Positions 42,555 through 51,958 of a stretch of DNA of 64,000 nt are shown here, piece by piece. A program made the position numbers and the translations under genes. Source of the stretch: a virus; IMG/VR virus record IMGVR_UViG_3300025073_000025, positions 1 to 64,000 of that record; one strand, 5' to 3'. The notes under the pieces are model-generated. The model saw nothing but the letters and a program-made list of their open reading frames with translations, was not told the DNA's origin and did not search any database. Position 1 is the stretch's first letter, and every line of letters starts with the position of its first letter.

Positions 42555-45500
42555 TAGAACCCTGTTCTTGGAGCATCTGCCCTAACAGACATTTCCCTGC
42601 CACTATAAACCTCCTCATTCAATTCAGCCATCAGAGACCTCTGTTGTGGCAAGTTACCCGCTGCTTTAGCGTGGTCTATTACAATACCCCATATACCGGC
42701 CCCTCCTATACTACCACCCTCGTATGTTCTCCTATCCATAATTAGCCCGGCCGCTAAATAATACCCGCTATCCTTAGCCGCCTCATATGGCCACCTAGCT
42801 TTACCAACCAATGACCCATACTCCTTTGTACCATAAGTACTCTCCCCTAAATGCTTACCCTCTTTTGTTACAACGACATCCCAGCACGACTCGTTAAACA
42901 ATGGACTAGTAACCTCTAAAATATGCCCCATAGCTTGCCACTTTCCAATTGGGTGTACATACCCATCGTAATATGGTACGGACAAATCACTAGCGCAGCC
43001 AAACGACTCATGTTCCCACACCTTGTTAAATTCAGCAACCTTACTAGTCATGGTTAACTGAGTATTAAATGTACCGAGAGATATACCCACTGTATTTTCC
43101 CAGAACTCTACTTCATCAGGATGCCAAAACCAATCGTATACAGTTACAATGTCGCCCCTACCAGCCAAATTTCTAGCTTCATTATACAGGCATTCTTGTA
43201 CGCCCTCGTTTAATGTTTTATTTCCAACCTCAGAAGAACAAGTAGAAGTTTCATTAAACGCCACATTACGAGTATTCAAGCTTCCATCTGCCCTATATTG
43301 TGGACAATCGTTCTTATGGATACCGGCTATAAGGGTCCTACCCTTAGTACACACACTAATGGACCCTGGAATAGTACGAAGACCATCAACGTCTACAGCT
43401 GCCAGCGGGTTATTTTCAGGCCTTATTTCACTCTTATACGCAAATCTTGTATACGTAGGGTCAACAAACTCATACTCTAATATAACGTCTTTTATATTTC
43501 TATTTGTAAGTTTTACAGACGGCCTTGAGGTATTACTAGAAACAGTATAAGCTAAATCATCACCATAGTCTCTATAAGTACGATTATAGTAATAAAGCAT
43601 ATTTCTATAGTCATGTGTACCATAGTTACCAGAACTATAATTAAACTTTCGTTCATAGCTATATACAGACTCTGAAACTTCAATAGGCTTTCTATACCAT
43701 ATACGAAAAGAAGAAATACTAGCCCTTGCCACAGTCTCCAAAGAAGAATAACTCACAACTACATGGTCGCAAAACATACCTACCTGGTATACTATCTTTT
43801 TACTACTAAGACCCTGATAAGTAAAAACCGTGCCTTCATCGTCTTCACCCTCAGAAACCTCGCCGGTAGTTATTCTCTGGTATCCCCTATTAGCGACCTC
43901 TACATACCTATTAGAAGAAGTCTCCCCATTTTCTGTTACCAAAATAGCAGCCATAACACTAATGCCAGGAATATCATACCGTATGGGCTGCCCAAGCTCG
44001 TCTGTATAAGGACCAAAATTATAGGTTATATCCACGCTATCTACATAAAAATAACCCTTTAAAGGTATCGTTATAGTATTAGTTGTGTAATTACTAAACT
44101 TAGAATTCAACAATTCAACCTTCTTCCCAGATGACAAGTCCTCCTCTATAAAATCCGTTACTACACTAGGAAGCTGAAATATAGAAACCAAACTATTTAC
44201 ACCCACGCCCCTATAAGTATACCCATACACAACACCAGCGTTATCGTTACCAAGCACGCACTGATGTATGCCTGATGAATCAATTAAAAAGCTACTACCA
44301 GTAGAGGTAGACCCAACGCCAAACAACTTAAAATTTTCAACATTTGTATGCGAAGAATATTCGTACACAGTACCAGAGTCCCGCCACCTACCTGCGTACC
44401 AATTTAAAGGCCTTTCTGGCCCATCATCCCAAGAAACATAAGGTAAAGAAACCAAAACACCAGAATCATTAAACGCCGGGGGGCTATAATACAAAGTATG
44501 TATGCCCTCGTCAGAATGTGTAGCAGAAGTCTTATCCTGTTTCCACTCAGTACTACTAGGAGCATAAATACGTATACCAGTCACTCTTGGAGAGCCCCTA
44601 ACCGGGTCTTTAGACACCTCCATCCAAGACCAAGCAGTGCTTGGCTCAGAAAATACAGGTAAAATATCGTCATACTGCTCTAAACCAGCAGTGTACATAG
44701 GCTCGCCCGGCTTATAAATAAGAGTACCAGTAACAGGGTTTCTTTGCTGAGTTGAGGTAAGGTCCCTATCAGAAAAAAGCCCATCTAAACTTACCCTAAG
44801 TCCCGTATTAAATACCTCATCATAACTATAGTTACCAACTGTTTTTAACAAATAATGCGTAAACGGATGCTGAATATCTTCTGTGGTAGTACTAACCTCA
44901 GATGCATTATCGTTTATATGCGACCATATAGCTGTTTCCCTGTCCTCCCCTACCCTCTCCACACCCCCGTCAGTAAACAACAACTGTGAATATTCATCTG
45001 TCCAAGAAATAGTATTAGGGTCGTCTGCCCGCTGTATTACCTCATCCCTAACCTTTAAATTTCTTTTTATATAGTGCCTATTTATATGCAAAGCCTCCCT
45101 ATCCTTAGCATAGGGACCGTTCATATGTAGTGATCTTATCCTTGTATACCCTACGAACTCTTGCTCGCCAACAGTTTCATATGTATAACTAATACTTCTA
45201 TAAAAACACCCAAGTATATATATACCACCAGCATTCCAAGTATAGAACTTATCAGGGCCCCTCATTCTCTCCCAGTAAGACCACCTTTTACCAGAGGTTT
45301 GCGAACTAAACCCCTCTACATAATTTTTACATTTAACCTCATCAGTATAGCTGGTGTTATCATACTTTGGGTCTAAACACCTAGAATATGGGTACCACAT
45401 TGGGCCAGGATCACCAAAAAAATGCCTACTGCCCATGGTTTCAGAATGGTCCCCACACATAGGGCTATAATTAATACTGCCCTCTGGAGACGACGCTATT

Positions 45501-48121
45501 ATAGGCTCATTATATTTTGCCAATAAAAGCATCGAGTCTACTATAGGCCATTCCCTAGTAGCCATGCTCCACTTATATTTTATTTCCACGTCCCTAGTCT
45601 CTGCAAAAGCAGACTGCACAAGCAAGCTTATGCGCTTAATACCGATTAATCTTCCATCCTCGTCCTTAAACATAACCGTAAACGTATAGCTGCCTTCGTG
45701 CAGCCTAACTTCGGACAATTTTTCGCATAGTCTAGACAAAGAAAACGGAGTACCGTCACTAGAAAACACATTACCTGCGTAAGAGTTTTCTAAATAAGCC
45801 CCCTCTGACTCAAAAATTTGGCTAGAGGCTTTTATACTCCCATCCTCTAAACCACCGTTCCTAAAACTATAAAGAGAAATACCCTCCTGCCCCACTAACT
45901 CCCTATATACACGATTCTTATGGTCTTCTAAATTATAAACTTTATCTAAAGAGTTTGGACCAGAAAGCTTCACAAATGTACCAGAAACAGAAAAGGTATC
46001 TCCCTCCTCGTTATATGAAACCTCTATAGGCATTTCATCTATATAATTAGCTAGTAAATCTGGGTATTTAAGCTTGGATACATCTTGTGAAAGAACCGGG
46101 CCCTGCTTATACTCCGTAACAGAGTACGTAGCATATATCTTATCTGTCAAAGGGTCCAAACTGGAACTAAGACTAGTACCACTAACAGGGCCAGCAATAA
46201 CTACATTTCCTTGTAGATATTGACCATTAGATGACTTATAATAGACCTCTAATTGCACAATGCCTTCTGTAGCCTTAGCATTTTCCGTCCTGTCTACATA
46301 GACCCTTAATGGTACACCATAAGTAGAAGTACCAGACAACAACCAGGGTGTAACACAATTACACCTACCGTCTAAGAAATTTATTGCAACCAAATTACAG
46401 TAAATAGGGTCCCAATCTACCTGTAGCTCATCTTCTATAACCTCTTCTATTTGATATGTAGTTAGCTTTCCTCCTGCATGTGTATCCCACAATACCTTAT
46501 GCACACGAGGATAGTTAACCAACTTCATAATCTTAGCCTCTAACTCAACATGCTCAAACCTATCCACCCATGGATGCATTTCTTGGTGGCCAGATAAATC
46601 ATCCCCTCTGGTTTGAGCTAACATAGCATGATAAAATTTATGTTTTATATAAGCACTAACAGTTAGGTATTTGCCAGTCTCCCCCCTTAAGTCTGGAACA
46701 AAAACCTTTATAACATTTAAACCAGGAACTGCCTCTATAAATTGAGACCCCCCCTTGTAAACTAAAGGAACATCAAAATATATAAGATCATTAGCAGTTG
46801 TGGTAGAATAGTAAGGTATAACATCATCAGGAAAATTTCCCTGCATATAGTCCAAAAAATCTTTATCTGAAAAGCTTCCTTGGGGGTATTTTGTTATATT
46901 GATAGCAACTACATTAGAATAGTGGGGGGTCTCCACAAATATACGAATAATATTTTGACCTTGTCTAAATGTCCTATAAACATAGGGGCTTGTAGCTGGG
47001 GCCTTTGGCCAGGCTATTTTTATAGTCCTAGCTACATCGGACAACTCTTGTATAAGGGTAGGATAAGAAACTGTGGGAACTATTTCATCGTCAACAAAAT
47101 TGTTAACGACTAAACCATTACTAGTTTCTACGGGTGGGTCTATAACTATAAGGGGCTCTTTTGTACTAAAATTATCTATATGAACCCTCTTAACCATAGG
47201 TTTAGCGTCTAAATCTATGTCCGCTCCAGCCTCTATGCCCTGAAAACCACCTGTCCAGGCCCATATATCAGGACTCTTAAATCTCTTATTCCACTCAATC
47301 TTAGGAGCCTCCATAGAAGCCCAATCGTCACTATAGTATCTAAGCTCTAATACTTGTGAAGCAGAAATCCTATCCCCTAACTCCATTCTACCATCTCTAC
47401 AATACGTCCATAGAGGCCCCGTATAATAAGGACACTCCGGCTTACAGCCGTTACAACCATAAGCGTATGGATTTTGTTCAGTAAAAGGAGTTAGCCAAGG
47501 AAGAGTTACAGCACTTAACTTACAAAAAGAGGCTATACTACCTATATTAGTATACTCCCCCTTAGTATTTGTAGCTAAATAAGGTACTGTTATTTTAAAC
47601 GAACTACTATAGATAACCGCATATAGAATGCCGCCCCTACTTTTCTCAAAAACAACCGGTTGAGTTGTCCAATTACAACACTTCTTAAAAGACGCCCTTA
47701 AATTATATATAGATAAGTTTATAGGAACTTGTAAACCACTATAATTGGAAGAAGAAACCTGTTCCCCGTGGGTAAGGGTATTAATAAAATGAGAAATATC
47801 ACTTGCTTCATCTGCCGTAAGACTTCTTACTGGTAAATATTTATTTTGTTCATCATTCCAAACTTGTAAAAAATGATCCGTATAAACTTGTTGGGTATCT
47901 TTATGAGATATTTTTAGCCCGCCGACGTCATATGCAGAACAATTTCTACAAGTGCCCGACCCATTACATTTACCCTTATTATAGCAAGAAATTCTGGCAG
48001 GGGAAAAATAGGTATAGGCATGACAACGACCAGGGCTACCCTCTAAAACTACAGAAGGGCTATTTTCATGGGTCAACCAATAAATACAAACATTGCTGGC
48101 TACCCTAGTCAAGTTAGCCAT
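42554..48121 (-). CDS. Giant virion protein with N-terminal cysteine clusters (1855 aa)
   Basis: The largest protein of the middle block has two cysteine clusters: C12, C33, C46, C52, C58, C61 (with CYNKGKCNGSGTCRNC) and C148, C149, C200, C223, C226, C230, C241 (with GCNGCKPECPYY). Such clusters are rare in phage virion proteins and suggest bound metal. The remainder is beta-rich with no recognisable enzyme motif. It precedes the 1676-residue protein with a one-base overlap, so the two are probably made in equal amount. A baseplate or adsorption-apparatus role is inferred. Confidence 0.6.
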   Translation of the reverse strand: MANLTRVASNVCIYWLTHENSPSVVLEGSPGRCHAYTYFSPARISCYNKGKCNGSGTCRNCSAYDVGGLKISHKDTQQVYTDHFLQVWNDEQNKYLPVRSLTADEASDISHFINTLTHGEQVSSSNYSGLQVPINLSIYNLRASFKKCCNWTTQPVVFEKSRGGILYAVIYSSSFKITVPYLATNTKGEYTNIGSIASFCKLSAVTLPWLTPFTEQNPYAYGCNGCKPECPYYTGPLWTYCRDGRMELGDRISASQVLELRYYSDDWASMEAPKIEWNKRFKSPDIWAWTGGFQGIEAGADIDLDAKPMVKRVHIDNFSTKEPLIVIDPPVETSNGLVVNNFVDDEIVPTVSYPTLIQELSDVARTIKIAWPKAPATSPYVYRTFRQGQNIIRIFVETPHYSNVVAINITKYPQGSFSDKDFLDYMQGNFPDDVIPYYSTTTANDLIYFDVPLVYKGGSQFIEAVPGLNVIKVFVPDLRGETGKYLTVSAYIKHKFYHAMLAQTRGDDLSGHQEMHPWVDRFEHVELEAKIMKLVNYPRVHKVLWDTHAGGKLTTYQIEEVIEDELQVDWDPIYCNLVAINFLDGRCNCVTPWLLSGTSTYGVPLRVYVDRTENAKATEGIVQLEVYYKSSNGQYLQGNVVIAGPVSGTSLSSSLDPLTDKIYATYSVTEYKQGPVLSQDVSKLKYPDLLANYIDEMPIEVSYNEEGDTFSVSGTFVKLSGPNSLDKVYNLEDHKNRVYRELVGQEGISLYSFRNGGLEDGSIKASSQIFESEGAYLENSYAGNVFSSDGTPFSLSRLCEKLSEVRLHEGSYTFTVMFKDEDGRLIGIKRISLLVQSAFAETRDVEIKYKWSMATREWPIVDSMLLLAKYNEPIIASSPEGSINYSPMCGDHSETMGSRHFFGDPGPMWYPYSRCLDPKYDNTSYTDEVKCKNYVEGFSSQTSGKRWSYWERMRGPDKFYTWNAGGIYILGCFYRSISYTYETVGEQEFVGYTRIRSLHMNGPYAKDREALHINRHYIKRNLKVRDEVIQRADDPNTISWTDEYSQLLFTDGGVERVGEDRETAIWSHINDNASEVSTTTEDIQHPFTHYLLKTVGNYSYDEVFNTGLRVSLDGLFSDRDLTSTQQRNPVTGTLIYKPGEPMYTAGLEQYDDILPVFSEPSTAWSWMEVSKDPVRGSPRVTGIRIYAPSSTEWKQDKTSATHSDEGIHTLYYSPPAFNDSGVLVSLPYVSWDDGPERPLNWYAGRWRDSGTVYEYSSHTNVENFKLFGVGSTSTGSSFLIDSSGIHQCVLGNDNAGVVYGYTYRGVGVNSLVSIFQLPSVVTDFIEEDLSSGKKVELLNSKFSNYTTNTITIPLKGYFYVDSVDITYNFGPYTDELGQPIRYDIPGISVMAAILVTENGETSSNRYVEVANRGYQRITTGEVSEGEDDEGTVFTYQGLSSKKIVYQVGMFCDHVVVSYSSLETVARASISSFRIWYRKPIEVSESVYSYERKFNYSSGNYGTHDYRNMLYYYNRTYRDYGDDLAYTVSSNTSRPSVKLTNRNIKDVILEYEFVDPTYTRFAYKSEIRPENNPLAAVDVDGLRTIPGSISVCTKGRTLIAGIHKNDCPQYRADGSLNTRNVAFNETSTCSSEVGNKTLNEGVQECLYNEARNLAGRGDIVTVYDWFWHPDEVEFWENTVGISLGTFNTQLTMTSKVAEFNKVWEHESFGCASDLSVPYYDGYVHPIGKWQAMGHILEVTSPLFNESCWDVVVTKEGKHLGESTYGTKEYGSLVGKARWPYEAAKDSGYYLAAGLIMDRRTYEGGSIGGAGIWGIVIDHAKAAGNLPQQRSLMAELNEEVYSGREMSVRADAPRTGF

Positions 48122-48490
48122 CTAATCTACATCCTTGACATCCAACCTCATCTGTCCAGTATAGTGATTAACCCTATAAATTATTTTGCTTTTTCCTTCG
48201 TAATAACCTATACAGTGTTCTAGACATTCTATATCAGAAGAAAAATCTCCGGAGAGAGAAAAACTAGCCGCCCCCCTTTTAAATTGTACATAAGAACTCT
48301 TTCCACTTATAGTCCAAAACTTTTCTCCCCACTTTAAACCCAAAGTTTTTATATTAAACTTACTTACCTTATTCCAATCAGCTTGGTTTTCAGTTATAAC
48401 TGTTCCATCATTATAGACTAAAAACCAACCGATAGGTAAATTCATAATATTATCGTCTATAGAAAATCCTATGGGGGTAGCGTTTCTCAT
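48122..48490 (-). CDS. Small hypothetical protein before the giant virion gene
   Basis: The ATG at 48490 has AAGGTGAGAG upstream; the GTG at 48505 would leave no spacing. The 122-residue product is mixed alpha/beta, with WFLVYNDGTVITENQADW and GEKFWTISGKSSYVQFKRG segments. No family is recognised. It abuts the 1855-residue gene directly and may be a virion accessory or assembly factor. Confidence 0.65.
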   Translation of the reverse strand: MRNATPIGFSIDDNIMNLPIGWFLVYNDGTVITENQADWNKVSKFNIKTLGLKWGEKFWTISGKSSYVQFKRGAASFSLSGDFSSDIECLEHCIGYYEGKSKIIYRVNHYTGQMRLDVKDVD

Positions 48491-48524
48491 TTTAAATTCT
48501 CTCACCTTTAATCAAAGAAATATA

Positions 48525-48884
48525 TTAAATACTTTTGTGGTGAATTTGCTCATGCACTGAAATAGCCTTTCCCACTTCTTCTTCTACCTCCTCTAAAATC
48601 TCCTCTTTTATTCTATTTAGTGGGCCCTCCAAAGATAAAAAATTCTGTTGAAGTTCAACTACCTTCCGTATTTCATTGGAGAGATTCTCAGTAGCCTTCA
48701 CAAGCTCTAACATGTGTTGGTCAACTGCCCGATGCCTCTCTTCACACAAGCTCACTAAAACAGACGCAGGGCCCTCTACATCATTACGATGTCGATAGCG
48801 AAAAATTGCGACTTCCCCACCTTTCCATCCCAGCAAAGCTACAATTACAGCCGCGATAACTTGTCCAATGATAGCTACATCCAT
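48525..48884 (-). CDS. Single-TM coiled-coil protein (holin- or spanin-like shape)
   Basis: The 119-residue protein has one hydrophobic helix at the N-terminus (IIGQVIAAVIVALLG, about 5-20), a basic stop-transfer stretch (FRYRHRN) and then a long charged coiled-coil (NLSNEIRKVVELQQNFL, IKEEILEEVEEEVG). The shape fits small phage lysis or membrane-tether proteins, but no family signature is visible. It follows a 203-base gap (48885-49087) that contains no gene; I see no convincing promoter in it. Confidence 0.6.
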   Translation of the reverse strand: MDVAIIGQVIAAVIVALLGWKGGEVAIFRYRHRNDVEGPASVLVSLCEERHRAVDQHMLELVKATENLSNEIRKVVELQQNFLSLEGPLNRIKEEILEEVEEEVGKAISVHEQIHHKSI

Positions 48885-49087
48885 TTGTTTTTTCCTATCC
48901 TAAGTTAATTTTGATTTTTTATCGCCCACAAAATTTTTCGGCGAAAGAAAAAACCCTTAAAATAATACTACAATAGAGGTAATGTCCTATATAGTCCCCA
49001 AAGAAAAAAACAAGACCGAAAATTAAAATGCAACTCTGGGTTAATAATTTAGGTTTAAGCATTAAATCACACATACAAAAACATAAA

Positions 49088-50224
49088 CTAATATACCACT
49101 ATGCCTATAACTCTAAAATCTTCTTTTTGCATAAGCCTTATATTAATACCGTGTATACGTTTGCACTCGTCCATCTTGTACTGATCTTTATCTGTCATAT
49201 AACCCTTAACCTCAACAAACTCCCCTGTACCTGGCAAATAAAAATCAGGAAAATAGTAATGAGGGGAACCCTCAGAGTCATAATATTTAAATTTGTATGT
49301 TTCATACTCCCACTCAACCCTCTGGGAATCTAAATACCGAGCATATTTTTCTTCCCAAGAAGACCGCAAAAAAACAACTTTCCCCTTAATATCCTCAAAC
49401 CTTATAATACTAGAATAAGGAAAGCTAATAAGAGTACCAAAAAGATAATGGTTTTCTCCCGAAATCTTACTTATGCGTATTTTCTCTCCCCTAGCAACAA
49501 CCTCTTCTTTTGTAAAATTTTCGTGCCATATATCCAATATTCTTCTCTTACTAACACCAAAGGAAAGTGCAACCTCCCTCGACGTTTGACTACTACTAAA
49601 AGCCTCAACAGCACTATCATAAAGTTTATTATATAGGCCCCTATGTTCGAGACTTCTCTTTGACTTCATGGCCAAATGCTGCTCCAACCTAACAGTGGCA
49701 ACCCCACAAACTGGACAACGGGCCAAGTCCCCCTTTTTATCCTCACGCCCCAATTCTGAATAACATTGCATACACAAACCCCTCGAGCCATGTGGAATCT
49801 CACTAGTACCACATTTAACACACCTATCATAATACCAAGACCACCCTCCAAAATTACGATTCCGTTTCCCCCTATCCCTCACCTGTTTTTTAGCAACACA
49901 ATGCTCACAACGTCCCTTAGACTTGTATCTAACCTCCGTAGTACCACACTCAGTACAGCAATCATATTTTTTAGACCACTTACCCCCTGTTAAGTCCCTC
50001 TTTATAACTATCTCTCCAGAACGAGCCTTTCTTCTATAACAATTGCGACAATACCCGTCTCTAGTATGTTTTAACTCTGTGGTACCACACTCTCTACAAC
50101 AATCATATTTCATAGACCAGCGCCCGTTAGAAGTAAAACTAGCCTTACCCCTACGGTTGTGCCCATGTACAAACCTTCCACCTGGTACCTCTGTTCCACA
50201 GCCACACTCACATAGATTTGACAT
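49088..50224 (-). CDS. Homing endonuclease: zinc-ribbon array plus Vsr-like PD-(D/E)XK domain
   Basis: The start at 50224 follows AGGAGG by six bases; an upstream start at 50254 lacks a site. The 378-residue protein has a CECGCG...GHNRRG motif at the N-terminus, three similar zinc ribbons (CCRECGTTE...CRNCY, CCTECGTTE...CEHCV, RCVKCGTSE...CMQCY) and a fourth CPVCG, then an HTH region (REVALSFGVSKRRI), a NUMOD3-like SGENHYLFG, and a C-terminal nuclease with WEEKYARYL, YFPDFYLPGTGEFVEVKGY. The latter resembles the Vsr-like nucleases of the EDxHD group known from phages. It occupies a slot between structural genes and has its own promoter candidate. Confidence 0.8.
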   Translation of the reverse strand: MSNLCECGCGTEVPGGRFVHGHNRRGKASFTSNGRWSMKYDCCRECGTTELKHTRDGYCRNCYRRKARSGEIVIKRDLTGGKWSKKYDCCTECGTTEVRYKSKGRCEHCVAKKQVRDRGKRNRNFGGWSWYYDRCVKCGTSEIPHGSRGLCMQCYSELGREDKKGDLARCPVCGVATVRLEQHLAMKSKRSLEHRGLYNKLYDSAVEAFSSSQTSREVALSFGVSKRRILDIWHENFTKEEVVARGEKIRISKISGENHYLFGTLISFPYSSIIRFEDIKGKVVFLRSSWEEKYARYLDSQRVEWEYETYKFKYYDSEGSPHYYFPDFYLPGTGEFVEVKGYMTDKDQYKMDECKRIHGINIRLMQKEDFRVIGIVVY

Positions 50225-50330
50225 CTTGTGCCTCCTATTATCTATAAATGTCATGAGCCCAAGCGACTCTTACCCTATATATAATAAGAAGCATATGATT
50301 TGTAAATCAAAAAAGAAACATAATATAATT

Positions 50331-50360
50331 ATTTTAATGCCCCATTACTAATAAAGTCAA
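50331..50360 (-). promoter_or_regulatory. Possible promoter before the zinc-ribbon homing endonuclease
   Basis: TTGACT (50355-50360) and TAAAAT (50331-50336) are separated by 18 bases in the 144-base gap after the 523-residue protein gene. Each hexamer has one mismatch. It could transcribe the nuclease gene and the structural genes beyond. No terminator of the classical kind is seen in the gap. Confidence 0.45.
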
Positions 50361-50368
50361 AGAATATA

Positions 50369-51940
50369 CTATGAGTAATCGAAGTAGGCCCTCATACATA
50401 TGGCAGAATTACTACCCGTTTCTGCGCTTCCTAATTTTATTCCAGTAAATATAGCATCGGAAGCAAGACCAATATTTCCAATAGTTTCTGCTGAATCTGC
50501 GTCAGAAACAACAGCAAGGTCTTCTTTAGATGCCCACAGGTTAGTTGGAGAACCAGTGGAACCACCCGTCTTATCCACAGAGATATCTGTAGCTAAAATA
50601 TTGGCAGCCCACTCTACACCTGCATCAGCCACAGGGCCAGAACCATCACCCCTATTAGCAGGGCCAACGGTACCATAATGAAAAAGCGTATCCGCGTTCC
50701 CAGCATCATGATGACTAAATGTTCCATGGCTATATAGAGAAAACTTAACATTAGAAAGAATACGAGCACCAGAAATAATTTCAAACTGGTGTACTTTCAC
50801 AGGAGAGTTGGTTGTAACCGTAACATTTCCATAGGACATACTAGTAACACCATAAGCTTCGGGATGTGGAGCACGACACATAATTCTCCATTCGTCCTGA
50901 ACAGCTAGTGCACTTGAAGTCCATTTCATGGTAATACCCTTAGTACCTATACTTACATAATCAGTACTAGTTGTTAAGTTCCCACTAGAATTATCACCAC
51001 GGTCAGAATAGAACCTCACCGTAGCAGCCCCTACAGCACCATTACCCCCAGCCGCAGGAGTACAAGTTATAGTGAAAGTATCACCATTTCCAAATTGGGC
51101 GTCCGTAAACTTAATCCTAGCACCATAAGTCCCTAAATAATACCACTCGTCTGAGAAAAGAAGTTCCTGAGCCACTGCAACATTATCGCCGGCAGCACCA
51201 GCATCCGTAGCCGTAAACGTAGGAACACTTCCCGTTCCAGCATTCATAACCTCTTTTCCACCAGAAGCATCAATCGTAACGGTATAAGTAGAACCCAGAC
51301 TATGGTTCCAGTCACCTGTTACATAGGCAGTGCCAGCATAAACATTTCCGCCCCCGGGAGTTATTGCCATTAAAGCTGCATTAGTACAAGCTACATGGTA
51401 TTCTTCGTCAAGCAACCCACCATATGTACCACTAGAAGTAGCCGTACCAGCATAGGTATTGCTATTGGTCGCGGCCCTATTGTAGTCTGTATGATAGACA
51501 TCACCGGCTTTTGTGGTAGTAGTATTCAAACCAAGGGTTGACCTGGCATTATTTGTACCATCGGTAATAGCTACAGAGCTACTAGCCCCGCTCGTACCAG
51601 ACCTAATTACATAATGACTCTCGCCGTCCCCAGAAAGTAGGTTAGAAAATTCAGCGTCTGCATATTTATATGCATTACCTAGAGAACTTAATACCTGAAG
51701 CTTCCTCTGTATATCTTTTGCAACAAACCTAGGATCTAAATCAGTACCAGAGGTAAGAGTAATCTCTTGAGCACCAATGCCATCCAAATTAACCCTTATT
51801 TGGTTATTAGATGCCCCAATAGTAAAGGTATCGGAAGTAGATCCCGTACCCACTACTAGACCCCTTTGTCCTATGTTGGCCGATGATACATAGGTAGCTC
51901 CCGCAATCGGAAACCTCACCCATCTACTCGTTGCCGTCAT
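50369..51940 (-). CDS. Probable abundant virion structural protein (523 aa)
   Basis: The protein is rich in Gly, Ala, Thr and Ser and its DNA is visibly less AT-rich than its neighbours, with a very strong GAGGAGGAT site, all of which suggests high expression. Residues about 36-138 form the domain shared with the 1676-residue protein (IRVNLDGIGAQEITLTSGT, VAKDIQRKLQ, YVIRSGTSG, RSTLGL), similar in outline to flagellar-cap/tail-associated modules. The C-terminal part includes FGNGDTFTITCTP and DEWRIMCRAP. A fibre, sheath or decoration protein are all possible. Confidence 0.6.
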   Translation of the reverse strand: MTATSRWVRFPIAGATYVSSANIGQRGLVVGTGSTSDTFTIGASNNQIRVNLDGIGAQEITLTSGTDLDPRFVAKDIQRKLQVLSSLGNAYKYADAEFSNLLSGDGESHYVIRSGTSGASSSVAITDGTNNARSTLGLNTTTTKAGDVYHTDYNRAATNSNTYAGTATSSGTYGGLLDEEYHVACTNAALMAITPGGGNVYAGTAYVTGDWNHSLGSTYTVTIDASGGKEVMNAGTGSVPTFTATDAGAAGDNVAVAQELLFSDEWYYLGTYGARIKFTDAQFGNGDTFTITCTPAAGGNGAVGAATVRFYSDRGDNSSGNLTTSTDYVSIGTKGITMKWTSSALAVQDEWRIMCRAPHPEAYGVTSMSYGNVTVTTNSPVKVHQFEIISGARILSNVKFSLYSHGTFSHHDAGNADTLFHYGTVGPANRGDGSGPVADAGVEWAANILATDISVDKTGGSTGSPTNLWASKEDLAVVSDADSAETIGNIGLASDAIFTGIKLGSAETGSNSAICMRAYFDYS

Positions 51941-51958
51941 ATATTCATCCTCCTCTTA

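Noticed and set aside
48885-49087. Late promoter or terminator in the 203-base gap
   Set aside because: TATATA and TATTAT occur but without a -35 at proper distance, and no GC stem with a T-run was found.
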